DNA from: Xestospongia muta
Taxonomy: Eukaryota; Porifera; Demospongiae; Haplosclerida; Petrosiidae
DNA: 64,000 nt
Assembly: GCA_963693285.1 (NCBI GenBank)
Contig: OY848920.1
Location: 6,523,135 to 6,587,134, forward strand
Direction of reading: 5' to 3'
The notes beneath the pieces were generated by a model. It was not told where the DNA came from, ran no database searches, and saw only the letters and a list, made by a program, of their open reading frames with translations. The position numbers and the translations under genes are program-made. Position 1 is the stretch's first letter. Every line of letters begins with the position of its first letter. Positions 20,741 through 31,493 of the stretch are shown piece after piece.

Positions 20741-21117
20741 TTTAACCTGCTAATGTAATAATTTGGCTACACAAAATATAATTGTTCTAAAGAAAATATA
20801 ATTATGTTACTGTTACATGAAGTATACTCACGTGTATTAGGTTAGTTAGAGAAATAATGTTGCAATAACTCATCAAGATTACTATAAAGACAGCCACACA
20901 TACAACATGTGACCTTAAATTGTTTAAAAAGCACTGTCTCGATTTTTTCAAAAACATTTATTTTTATCTATGGTCACTAGACTTGATTAAGCATAAGTTT
21001 CAAGTTGGGATTCAAATGGGAACTATTACAACATAATTATATACAACAAATTAGCTTTATTGGCAAAAAAGTGTGTTATGACTATACAGACATCAGTTAT
21101 GGGGATGCATTACTTTA

Positions 21118-22870
21118 TTAAGCAAAAAAAGGAACAAGAATAAGAAAACTGTCAACATAATGATGCTTGAAGCTCTCAGTAACTGATGAGGCCTCTTTCT
21201 TGGATAGAGTATAAACATAGCCTATTGTTGTCCTTGGATCAACAAGTGTCAAGATATCATTTAAAGGTACTGTGCAAACATCTGGAGAAGCTGGAAACTT
21301 GAATGAAGCAGAAGGACCATGTGGGTGAAGTAACATTAATGTCACACAACTATTTGCTTGAATGACTTCGATCACACATGCCAACCACCATTTACAATTC
21401 ATTTTGCTTGTTACAAAACCAACAATTGACTCCAATTGGAGATCATTTTGAGCCATTGTAACCCTTTCTTCTATATAGACAACAGAATTGGAATAAAATG
21501 ATACCTTTACCTTATCTTTTGAAACTGGTACAAATGAATGATATTTTCTAGTTCCTGGAATTGTACGTGACCTAACAAAACGCTCTTCCAGATGAACTGA
21601 CTCCCTTTCATAGTTCTGCATGCTGGAATATTCAAAATGAATATTTGGAATAGCTGCTGAGGCCCATTCATACAATTGGTGTGGGGTCATGACTGCTTAT
21701 TATATGGTCTCTGTAAGCTTGCTTGGTCTGCAAGTCGCTTTACCGTTCCTCCCAGACCATCACACACTCCTTTTCCATGCGAGGTGGCAGAAAAATGCCA
21801 AAGTTTTCTTGATAAAGACACAAATTGACGAAATTTTTCTATTCTTGTACTGAGATGCTGCAACATCAGAGTAGTATATTATTTTTGTTGGCTTTGATTG
21901 CATTGGAAGGTTGGCTTTCAGAAAAATCAGGAAACGTTTTTGGAATATGTACACAGCCACAGTATCATCATGATGTAGCCTGCTCCTTTGCTAAGAAAGA
22001 ATGGGGACACAAAAGCTCTAGCTCATCGCAAAAAAGGTCAATAAACTCATCGGCAGCTAAACAAGGTTTTTCTAGTGTTGACCTATCAGTGCTTACACAC
22101 TGCTTGAAAACAATTTCATCAACATCATACCTATCAAGCAATTGAATGAGTCCCTCTTTAAAAATTTGAATATCAGGACAAGTTGAGGATTCACCAAGGC
22201 AACAGGATGGAGAAGGTGGATTGCACATGATCTTTAAAAAGCAGTTGTGGTAAGATAGTAACTCTGATAGGTGCAATTTATTCAACATTAGTTTCACATT
22301 CTGAGGTATTGTGCACATGGATACACAATGAGTGCCACTACTGCTGTCAATTACACAATGTTTTGGCCTAAGCTCTGCAAATTTTGAGAATCTTATCTTT
22401 AAATCTGGAAATTTCCCTTTAAATTCCTTATTTAACTCACGCAAATTATTTTGAACATGAATTCGTTTACCTTCTTGTCTCACAGAAACATAGTCTTTCC
22501 TGCCGGCCATGACTCTACTTACTTCATCTGACAGATACAATTGCTGAACAAGACTATGTGTTTGCTGAGGAAGATAAGAACCACTTCTTCGATTTGGAAG
22601 TGAAAGGATTCCTTTTTCTTCTACAACCTTTTTGGATTTTCGACCCATATAGTTGGATACATGAAACTCCTGTTCGATTCTTCTCACTGACCAACTTTTT
22701 GGTAAAACAGTCAGAAGCTGCAGTTTTTTGCTGCTGTTAGTGATCATCTTAAATTTTTTTTAATTGCTCAAGCATTTCTTTGCCATCATCAGGTGGTCCC
22801 TCACTAATACCAGTGCTCCTCAATGGTTCAGTTATTTTCTCTACTTTTTGACAAGAGTAACCTTTTTCAA
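21118..22870 (-). pseudogene. decayed transposon protein of an unclassified invertebrate family
   Basis: The minus strand reads KVEKITEPLRSTGISEG, then VRRIEQEFHVSNYMGRK, AGRKDYVSV, NLRELNKEF, IRFSKFAELRPKHCV, SGTHCVSMCTIPQNVKLML and STDRSTLEKP, then after an internal deletion HDDTVAVYIFQK, IIYYSDVAASQYKNRK, SATSHGKGVCDGLGGTVKRL, QLYEWASAAIPNIHFEY and SRTIPGTRKYHSFVPV. I recognise this order from multicopy 'uncharacterised' proteins of hydrozoans, corals, molluscs and arthropods. The conserved acidic motifs (YYSD, CDG) suggest a DDE-type nuclease, but I cannot name the superfamily. About 60-70 residues, including the usual DFSENY motif, are deleted at about 21,965. At least three frameshifts are present. 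Confidence 0.7.
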
Positions 22871-22888
22871 TAGATACTTTTATCCCAC

Positions 22889-22920
22889 ACATCTGATTAA
22901 GCACTGTCTTAATCAGATGT
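22889..22920. repeat. hairpin, 13-bp perfect arms, 6-nt loop
   Basis: ACATCTGATTAAG, loop CACTGT, CTTAATCAGATGT. A transcription terminator is not expected in this context; it fits the other fold-back palindromes in the window. Confidence 0.9.
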
Positions 22921-23640
22921 TAATAACCATAGCAACATGAAATTCAATATTGGGACCATAGATTTATCAATGGTTTGTCCCTTACCAGATATGACTATTT
23001 CACTGAATTTGGTATTTATGTATGTAAGAATTGGTTGACTTTTATAAGTTGGCTCACCATAGTGTATAAATTTCTATGGTCAAGAAAATGAAACTATTTG
23101 AAACTAATAAAGCTAGACCGTTCTTTCCTACAATATTAATAACAAAAGGTATCATTTGAAACCTATTTCCCCTAGTAAGGGAAGTTGTGCCACTTCGGGT
23201 CAAATACTTCGAGCTTCCCCACTGTAGTCTGCACCATCTAGTTAATGAGTTTGTTTCAGCTCTCATCGCAAAATATGTTGTAACCTGGCTGAGATGGTTT
23301 CAAGATATAACAACAACTATATAAATAAAAGAAGAGAATCAATAAGTACAAAATGTAACAACAACTGAATGAACTGACTACTCAAAACATGCTCACACTA
23401 TATATACATGTGCTATTCTGGAATGTTCTGGAATACATAAATATTTGAACAATACCATATTCATAATTATCACATTTATATATCATTACATTTATATAAC
23501 CTGAATTACCTGGTTACCAACAACCTTCCAAGCATTTTCTTTTGCTTTGGTTGAGTTAGTGAAAAATTTTGGGGTGGACTTACAAAAACCATTTCCATGG
23601 ATTCTTTTCTATTGATCTACATCAAGAATGAAACACCATA
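22921..23640. other. spacer, no recognised gene
   Basis: Short open frames only; no family signature. Confidence 0.35.
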
Positions 23641-23740
23641 ATAATCCACATGTATATGTATGCACATGTTGTAGACATATACAAGTTGCAGAAATGAATG
23701 CAATGGACTGTAACTGCAGTATCAACTTACAGAATTAGAA
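23540..23740. repeat. SINE-like dispersed repeat, copy 1
   Basis: Shares GGTTGAGTTAGTGA, GGTGGACTTACA, CACATGTTGTAGACAT and GTTGCAGAAATGAATGCAAT with copies at 24,455-24,650 (+29,739 onward) and 30,895-31,110. About 200 bp are recognisable; no tRNA-like promoter box is evident. Confidence 0.65.
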
Positions 23741-23792
23741 AACTTAATGTAAAACAACACGCACTGATCCAACTGACTTAAGACTAAAAAGA

Positions 23793-23794
23793 CT

Positions 23795-23866
<72 letters not shown>

Positions 23867-23935
23867 TATGTATATATACATATATAAATACATACATATA
23901 TATATTACATATATATATATATATATATGTATGCA
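23793..23935. repeat. TA microsatellite
   Basis: (TA)n with TATG, TACA and TATC interruptions; the Tyr/Ile open frame across it is an artefact. Confidence 0.95.
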
Positions 23936-24454
23936 TATGCAGACATATTTGAGGAGACTATGTCCCAATTACGTCTAAAGTTCAGATAACTTTCAAGGTA
24001 AAACCCTGAGCCCTATTTTTGTTCAGTACAAAATATCTCATCGTTATCTATTACTGTTTCAGATGTAAATAATTGAAGTAGCATGTCATTGTCCTCTATC
24101 TTCTGATAGATATCTATCAACATAGAATTTATAGAACAATATACTTGTGATCCATTATATATTTGATTTCATTGTCTCCATCATAGCCTAAAGCTGACAA
24201 ATATTATAGTTAGTCTGCCTGTATCTCTCACTTTTCTGCTTACCTCCTTCTACAATCATGCTTTCCTACTTCTAACAATATCCACTATGTTACATGAAGC
24301 CCTTTTGAGCAGAAGCCCATTTTCTAACATATATTTACTTAGGGCCTCATTACTAATGTTAAATTTGATTTTATGTGTCTGAATGTAAAGATACAATTCA
24401 ATGATCATGTAGATACATTTCTTACCTCCACTCTTCCCCCAACATCTGAGCAAT

Positions 24455-24648
24455 CCTCAACTTGACAGACAGCTTGCTATAGTAAGTGGTTGAGTGAGTG
24501 AAATATATTTTTGGTGGACTTACACAAGGTCCATCTCCATGAAAAATCAAATACAATATTAATGTATTTGCACATACATGTGTGTGTGTGTACATGTTGT
24601 AGACATGTTCAAGTTGCAGAAATGCATGCAATGGACAATGGTTGCAGT
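24455..24648. repeat. SINE-like repeat, copy 2, left half
   Basis: ACTTGACAGACAGCTTGC, GTGGTTGAGTGAGTGAAA, GGTGGACTTACACAAGG, TGTTGTAGACATG and AAATGCATGCAATGGACAAT match the other copies. The piggyBac inserted at its TTAA; the right half continues at 29,739 (CCATGTCCATCAAAATGTCC, AATTGTCAGAAAGATCACAA). Confidence 0.75.
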
Positions 24649-25617
24649 TTAACCCTTTACTTCCCAATGATGAGTATGCTCGTCATTAAAAATGTTGGCG
24701 TAATTACCAATGACGAGTATACTCGTCACCTACTTTACCTTTTGCCTTTTGGAAGCTGCTTTTTCTGCTAGACGTGCTTCTGACAGCTGGATTGCAACGT
24801 TGTAGAAAGACTGAAGTAACTTCTGTTTTTCTTTGTTATTGCTTGCAGACGACTTACACTTGTTTTTTCTTTATTTTTTACATCACTTGATTGTCAGGAA
24901 TTGTCACTCGATCAAAGGTAGGTGCGAAACCACAATGTAAACACACAACCATTCATTATTATCATTTATCAACAATCACTAAAATACAGAACAATAGTAT
25001 ACACTACATTATTTATATAACAGACTACTATTATGGCTGAAGGCAATACTAGAACTTGTTATACTGGTGCTGAAGTCTTCGACCTGCTTGATATTGATGG
25101 AGAGGATGGAGGCTTTGATGAATACTGCTTTGATGGCAGCAATGATGAATTTGAGGACATCATAGATGAAATCTATGATCATGATGAAATTAACAGGTAA
25201 CTTATAACACAATTAATGATACATAAATTATACAACTACAGTGATAATCCTGGACCTTCTGATGATATCCAACCTCATACCAATACTCATGATGATCTTC
25301 AACCAGATTTAGCTCACCTCAAGTAAATAAAATAGTATATACTTTAGAGTAACATAAGTACTTACATTTCTTCATAGTATTGACTTACTAAGTATTTGGG
25401 TATTGATATATTCATTAATCCTGTAGTGCTGAGACTGTTACTTGGTCTACTAACCTTAAAGATATCAAAGTCGATTGTTTTGTCTCAGAAAAACCTGTTG
25501 TACCTATGCAACTTCTTCCATCATCTCTATTTAACATATTTCTTCTCTTCTTCACAAGAGACATTCTTCAACATATTGTTGGTGAAACAAATAGCTATGC
25601 AAGGTTATGTATGGGAG

Positions 25618-28097
25618 CAGGGTTTCATCTACAGGGGGGGGGGCGCAGGGAAGCTTCCCTCCCTAAATCCCAGACTTCTCCCCCTAGATCTTTGCATCAT
25701 GTCATGTTAGAATATAATATATACAATTACAAAACAATACGACGTTTCTTTTGATTTTTCCAATGACTAATAATACATTCTAGAGTCTCATCATCTAGTG
25801 TTTCTGGACCCTCAATGCATATTCGCAGTGCATAATCCAGTGTGTCTTCTCCTAATCTGCTTCTTAGCCTGGTTTTAACCATTTTCATGTCACTGAAGGT
25901 TCTCTCAACAGTTGCTGTTGTAACTGGTAGCACAACTGCTATAGATGCCAACTTTACAAGATTAGGAAAAACAGCAGACAAAGTGTCACTAGCCAAGAGA
26001 TTGCGTAAAACAGTAGCGGACGTTTCCTTCTTAAATTTTGCAAACATTATTCTTCGAAATATTTTCCACTCTGCTTTTGTTTGCTCTAAGTCCACATCTG
26101 GAGAGGAATGTCCAATATAATCTTGGAATTTCACCTGCTGCTCTTTGCCATAGAAGTCAGTGAGGTGAGTACTGAAATTGTGTCCATTCCATATGAAGAG
26201 AGAGATTCCTCAGAGTTGGGTAAATTTGATGGGTCAAATATAGAAAAGGCAGAAAACACATCAGAAGATCTCAGTCTGGTTCGTATGTGGTCAATTACAC
26301 TTTGAATATATGGTCGATACACATTGGTAATAAAGTAGTCTTGATCATTATCAGACACATTAATGTTACGTGTTCCAAGCTGGGATGAATCTGTGAAAAC
26401 AGCTATATGATCCTTAAACCAGGTACTAGATAAAACACATTCTTTGATTCCATTAGCCTTGAAAGAGTGCACTGTATTAGAGTTGGAACAGTAGCCAGAT
26501 CAAGATCCTTGCTTTGGAAGCTACACTGAAGCTTCGCAAGTGTGTGCAAGACATCGCACAGCATATATAAACAGGCAACAAATTTGTAAGTACATATAAG
26601 TTTAGCAATCCCATATGCTTCAGCATCATCAGAATATTCATATATTTTTTCAAAGGTTTCAACTAGTGCTGGAAGCATTAGTCGTACTGCACGAACACAG
26701 CGTTCCTGAGCAAGCCACCTTGTGTCACTTGGCTTATTGACTCTGATTTCTGGGGAGTTTAGAACTGCTTGGATTTCAACTAGTGTTTCAGCCTTTTTAG
26801 GTGAATAATGGAAGGTTTTCCATATAGTTAAAAGAGTTCCTAACACACGTTTGACTTCATTGTGTTCCTTTGAAGCATGGATTGCTGCTAACTGCAGTTG
26901 GTGGCAGCGGCAGTGTACATACAGAGCAGTAGGAGAGTATACCCTTAACCTAACCTGTACCCCACTTTTTTCTCCAGACATGGTACTCGCTCCATCAAAC
27001 CCTAACCCCCTTAGCTTTTTAAGAAATAGGCCTCTTTCAGTGAAGAATTGAAGCAAATATGTAGTAATGGCCTCAGCAGTGACTTCCTTTGCATGCACAA
27101 TGCCTAAGAAATGCTCAACAGGTTCTCCTTTAAAAAGCCACCTGCCACAAATTGATAACTCTTCCATTGATGCTATGTCTGTGCTCTCATCAGCCATGAT
27201 AGAGAAAAATGGACTAGGCTGCTTTTGCATCAGCAGTTCATGCTCTATCACATGGCTAATGCTTTTCAAAAGATCAGCTATTGTTATATTGGACAGGTAA
27301 GTTGCATTAGAAGGGGCCTTATCTTTGTGCATTTTCAGTTGCCCATTGCCGTTTTCAATTTGAAGCTCGATGAGATCTTTAAAAGTGGTTGTATGTGGAA
27401 TGCGGTGCCTCACAAGAAAATACAGGGATCGCATTAGCTTCTTCATAAGCTCGCAGTTCTGACGCCTTTCCAGTTCAGAAGCGGCTAGCATTTGATCCAT
27501 AACATCTCCATGTTGCTCTGCTAGCTCTGATAAAGCTTGAGTCTCTATAGAAGCTAAATGCCATTCGCTTTTCTCATGTTTACCTAACAGTTCTGAAGCC
27601 TTAGCCCAGTTCTTGACTGGACGTGTTACCCAAGCTCCGCGTGATTGGGGCAGTGGCTTGCCGTACTTCACGCAGACTGAGCAAAGCATGCCGTCCTCGT
27701 TTTCGTCATAAATCAGCCATTTCCACTTTGTTTGCCAAGTAGGATTGTACCTCATGTTTTTCTTGTAGGCTCTCATCTTCTCTGTCACTGAACATTGGCC
27801 TGAGCTTGTGGCCTCCTCACATAATCGCTTAGGTTCATTGTCCACAACATGTAACTCTTGTGACAAATAAGAACTACTGCTACCAGCTTCAGATACAGGT
27901 TCAGAACTGGTACATGCACTTCGTTTCCTGAAATATCTTCCTAGTGCCATACTAGGTTAGGCTATGTGTACTATGGTGCTCTCTAATTAGAACTAACGCG
28001 GCCCCACCCATTAAATTTAGGCAATTAGCTTTATCCCACCCATTCACTACTATCATGAGACTTCCCCCCCTAGTGAGAGTTTCTAGATGAAACCCTG
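25618..28097 (-). mobile_element. hAT transposon nested in the piggyBac, ends and 5-bp duplication visible
   Basis: The left end CAGGGTTTCATCTAC and the right end (reverse) CAGGGTTTCATCTAGAAACT share 14 bp, each followed by a G-run. GGGAG stands immediately outside both ends (25,613-25,617 and 28,098-28,102). Removing the element and one GGGAG brings the piggyBac exon back into frame, so the boundaries are right. Most hAT elements duplicate 8 bp; a 5-bp duplication fits the subset reported as hAT5. The transposase is encoded on the minus strand. Confidence 0.92.
25727..27950 (-). pseudogene. hAT transposase (ZNF862-like), nearly full length
   Basis: The first 515 residues are open from Met at 27,950: a Ser-rich N-terminus, a zinc-binding domain (WLIYDENEDGMLCSVCVKYG, then KHEKSEWH), FSIMADESTDIASMEEL (first catalytic D), LGFDGASTMSGEKSG (second D), HCRCHQLQLAA and SDTRWLAQERCV. 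Frameshifts near 26,440 and 26,131 separate WFKDHIAVF... and the C-terminal dimerisation domain (TTATVERTFSDMKMVKTRL, with the E). It is the least decayed transposase of the window, consistent with a late insertion. Confidence 0.9.
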
Positions 28098-29819
28098 GGG
28101 AGACCTAAAGTATGAAACATGGGATAAGGTGTCGATTGATGAATTGCTAGTATATTTTGGCTTTATGTTGTTGATGGGATTAGTACAATTACCATCAATC
28201 AGTGATTACTGGAAAGAAGATCTAACTTTCAATTATCAACCAATTGCAAGTAAAATATCAAGGAATCGCTTCTTTGACATACATCGCTTCTTACATTTTA
28301 CTGACAACAATACTCTTATTAAATATGCTGATCCCAATTACGATCGACTCGGGAAAGTGAGACCAATTCTCATTCAACTCAACAATAAGTTCTCATCTTT
28401 GTTTACATCTGGTAGAGACCAGAGCATTGACAAAGCAATGGTCCCTTTCAAAGGCAGCTCTAGCATGAAACAATACATATCAAAGAAACTAATCAACTGT
28501 GGCTTTAAAATCTGGATGCGTGCTGAGTCTAAGAGTGGGTATGTCTCTGAATATGATGTTTATACTGGCAAGAAAGGTGACAGAGTGGAAAAAGAGCTTG
28601 GTACATCAGTTGTGATGAATTTAACTGACAAAATAAGAAATAAAAATCATCACGTATACTTTGATAACTTTTTTACCTCTATAAATTTACTACTAGATTT
28701 GTGACGAAGGGGGATATATAGCAATGGTACCATGAGACATGATTGGAAAGGGTTTCCAGCAGAATTTAAAAAATATGTCAAGAATGGTCTACCAGGCGGG
28801 GACAACATGTCGCTGTACAGTGTGGAAACCTTGTTGTCACTCTATGGCAAGACACCAAGCCATTTTGTTGTTCATCTACAAATGCACAACCAAATAAAAC
28901 TGTGCCCGTCACAAGGAAGAAAAAAGATAGCACACAGATAAGTCTTCCTTGTCCTCAGTCAGTTGTGCTTTATAATGAACATATGGGTGGGGTTGATTGT
29001 AATGATCAGTTGCGAGGGTATTATCAAGTAAGATTAAAGTGTCGGAAATACTATAAATACATATTTTGGTGTCTTTTTGATGTGGCTATCACAAATATGT
29101 TCCTGTTATGTCATGACTATAGTAAATTACCCTATAATCCCACAAAAGAGTTTCAAATAGATCTTGCAAAAGATCTAATTGGCATTACAAATCTAGGAAA
29201 AGACTAGGACATCCATCTTCAACATAATTAGTCAATAAATTTTGCCAACATCACTTCCTAGTATGAGGAGCTGAGAGAGTTCATCGTTGTCACTACTGTA
29301 GCCAATACTGTCAAAAGATGCTGAGAAACAGTCTGGTACTGCAAGGACTGTCAGTTGTTTCTTTGTCATAATGGTCGAGAAGATGACTGTTTTCGACTTT
29401 ACCATACTATTCATGGTCCTGCTGCTGATCCTAAGGAAATATAAAGCTAAACATTGTGAATCTTAAATAATCAAACTTAAAAATCATGTATATATAATCA
29501 AGATTGTATAGAATAATCATTTACACAGCAATAAAACATTAAAAACACAGTTTAACAAGAACTAAACAAATTCTCAATCACTTACAAAAACAAATTAGAC
29601 TTCTAAATACCTCCAAGGTCGAGAAAACACAAATAAAAAACAAAAGGAAACAAAAGAAACATGCTTACTATCTCAGGGCAAAATAATTTGGTAATTACCG
29701 TATACACCCACAAAAAAATTTCGCATGTAAAGGGTTAAACTTACAAAGGAATTCCCCATGTCCATCAAAATGTCCTAAATTGTCAGAAAGATCACAATCA
29801 TTGTATAATCAAGTGTGTT

Positions 29820-30130
29820 TCATTTTATTAAAATTTTTCTCTTGTCATTAATAAGATAAAACCAGTAATGATGCTACCATCATCATGTCTCGGCCGTTTG
29901 GATCCTCCTCTAATAGGTGTACCATCGTCAGTTGATGGCCTTTTTGATCCAGGTCTACTGGAGGAGAGAGCAGCAGAATGCCCACTACTACCTGATCCGG
30001 CATGACAAGAGGAAACCATGCTTGACAGGCTATCCCTCAATGAGGTGCCCAGTGCACTTAAGGACTCACCAGGAATCCATTGAGTTGCCTCCAATATCTC
30101 CCTCAGCCTGGGAAGTATTTGTCTACCAAT
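29820..30130 (-). pseudogene. repeat family R, exon gamma, copy 1
   Basis: After an AG acceptor (TTCTTTAACAG) the minus strand reads CSSEIGRQILPRLREI, LEATQWIPGESLSALG, TSLRDSLSSMVSSCHAG, then a Ser/Gly-rich region with GSKRPSTDDGTPIRGGSKRP. The same wording recurs at 41,052-41,370 with a few substitutions. I do not recognise the protein. The SKRP repeats could be a nuclear localisation signal. A continuation of the same repeat carries exons beta and alpha to its right. Confidence 0.6.
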
Positions 30131-30439
30131 TTCACTTGAGCAATCTGTTAAAGAAATAGGTTAATGTCTCCTATCACTTAAAACTAACAAACATGGGACA
30201 TTACCATGTTCATTACTGTTGCCATTATCATTGTTATTTTTATTATTATATATATTAAAAATTTCTATATTTAATTATTTATTTATTTATTTTAAAGTTA
30301 TACATTAAAAAATGGCCTAATGTTGAATAAGATTTCCTTTAACATTGTATATGACCATCTGTCCTGGTACCTTAACGAAAAGAAGTGACATTGTTGAATA
30401 ACATATATATAATGTTTATGCTTACTTTATTATTATATT

Positions 30440-30760
30440 TACTTTTGAAGCTGGTCCTCTTGTGCTTTTTCCAATGAAGAAGCTAGAAGAAGACAGATGT
30501 TATTACATTTATTGCACACTATATTATATATACTTACCCCAAGAGCACCAGCATGATAATGACAGACTAACTGTCCTATGCTTTTGGTGCCTATGCATAA
30601 AGCTATATGAGCTATTAGTCTTCCTGTACCATTCCAGCAACCTTTTTCTACCTTCTGAAGTCTTTGTGAATGTATGTGCAACAGTGACAAATAGCTGTAA
30701 TTGTGCTGAAGGCACAATAATATCTGTGTTGAAAAAAAAAGGAAACTATCATGATGCAGT
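30440..30760 (-). pseudogene. repeat family R, exons beta and alpha, copy 1
   Basis: Exon alpha (about 30,539-30,730) ends at a strong donor (GGG|GTAAGTATA). A 50-60-bp AT-rich intron ends in TTCTTCTAG, then exon beta (SSLEKAQEDQLQ) ends at GTAAATATAA. The same exon-intron-exon unit recurs at 41,735-41,960 and 44,615-44,890 with the splice sites kept. Alpha can be read as HYSYLS... or as GQLVCHYHAGALG; the correct frame is unclear and the function is unknown. Confidence 0.5.
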
Positions 30761-30894
30761 AGCTAACTAAAACGTACAGATCTGTTAACCCCCCTCCTCC
30801 TTTATCCACTGTTGCTAAAGCCCTCCACCATACAATGCTGCAGAATTAAAACGAACACAACAATAGAATAATACACATGTTTTTTGCAAGTGTG

Positions 30895-31110
30895 TTTGCA
30901 CATGTTGTAGACTTTGATCATTGCAGAAATGCATGCAGTGGACTGTGGTTGCAGTATTGACTTATTGGGGAAGAAAAAGAAGAAATAAGATTAGGAGAAA
31001 GAAGAGGAAGGGAATTATTTCAAAGTACTATGTGTAGTCTCCATCAAAGAGGCCTAAATTGCTGGAAAGATCTCCAATAAGTGTGTGCCATTTTAATAAA
31101 ATCTCACTCA
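30895..31110. repeat. SINE-like repeat, copy 3 (uninterrupted)
   Basis: GCACATGTTGTAGACTTTGA, AAATGCATGCAGTGGACTGT, GGTTGCAGTATTGACTTA continue without interruption to CTCCATCAAAGAGGCCTAAA and GCTGGAAAGATCTCCAATAA, showing the ancestral continuity that the piggyBac breaks in copy 2. Confidence 0.7.
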
Positions 31111-31194
31111 CTTCATCAAGGAGAAAATGATCATCCATCTGCAGTAAAAAAAGTAACACCAGTTGCACAAATACTTATTGAAACTTAGAATTGT

Positions 31195-31404
31195 CAGCTT
31201 AATCAATAATAGTCGGTCTGACCATGTTGGCATTTTTGGCATCCACAGCGACTCAGAATGTCCTGCTTTTTTGCTTTCTTTGGTCATTGAGGTGGCGAGC
31301 CACCATTTGAAAAATAACAGAGTTGCCAGGTTGTAAAATGCAGCAGTTGCTCAACATGTACAAAGGAACTACCCTTGATCACAGTTCTTCTAAAAGCAAA
31401 CCAG
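31195..31404 (-). pseudogene. repeat family R, exon delta 3' part (left of insertion)
   Basis: The minus strand contains the conserved ILSRCGCQKCQHGQTD ending. Compare LDILSSCGCQKCQHGQIDHY at 42,060-42,130. The CGC-x2-C cluster suggests metal binding but no family is recognised. The 5' part of delta lies at 33,033-33,200, beyond the TIR element. Confidence 0.55.
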
Positions 31405-31493
31405 TGTAGAGAACTGGTGTAAAAAAGTGGCCAATCTGAATGATTATATATGATTATGAACAAAATCAGGGAGGACCTCTAGCTTATTTCAGC

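Larger units (their letters stand above)
25033..29445 (+). pseudogene. piggyBac transposase, three exons, split by hAT insertion
   Basis: Exon 1 (25,033-25,196) gives the acidic N-terminus (EVFDLLDIDGEDGG, FDGSNDEF). Exon 2 is 25,242-25,322. Exon 3 runs from 25,427 to 25,617 and, beyond the hAT, from 28,103 on. The GT-AG introns join all three in phase. The DDE-like core keeps three Asp motifs: SIDKAMVPFKG, HVYFDNFFTS and MGGVDCNDQLRGYY. A TGA at 28,702, a frameshift near 28,830 and stops after 29,205 inactivate it. A Cys-rich C-terminus is still readable at 29,265-29,440 (RCHYCSQYC, WYCKDCQLFLCHNG). piggyBac transposases cut and paste at TTAA. Confidence 0.9.
24653..29734 (+). mobile_element. 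piggyBac transposon, TTAA-flanked, interrupted by a nested hAT
   Basis: Both ends abut TTAA (24,649-24,652 and 29,735-29,738). The element starts CCCTTTAC and ends GTAAAGGG, an 8-bp terminal inverted repeat of the CCCTTT type usual for piggyBac. Behind the left end are a 22-bp near-palindrome (24,666-24,687) and a perfect 18-bp palindrome TGACGAGTATACTCGTCA (24,711-24,728), probable transposase sites. Without the 2.48-kb hAT the element is about 2.6 kb, a normal size. It is inserted in a SINE-like repeat whose halves lie on each side. Confidence 0.92.

Noticed and set aside
23744..23968. Open frame of Tyr/Ile repeats
   Set aside because: Product of the TA microsatellite.
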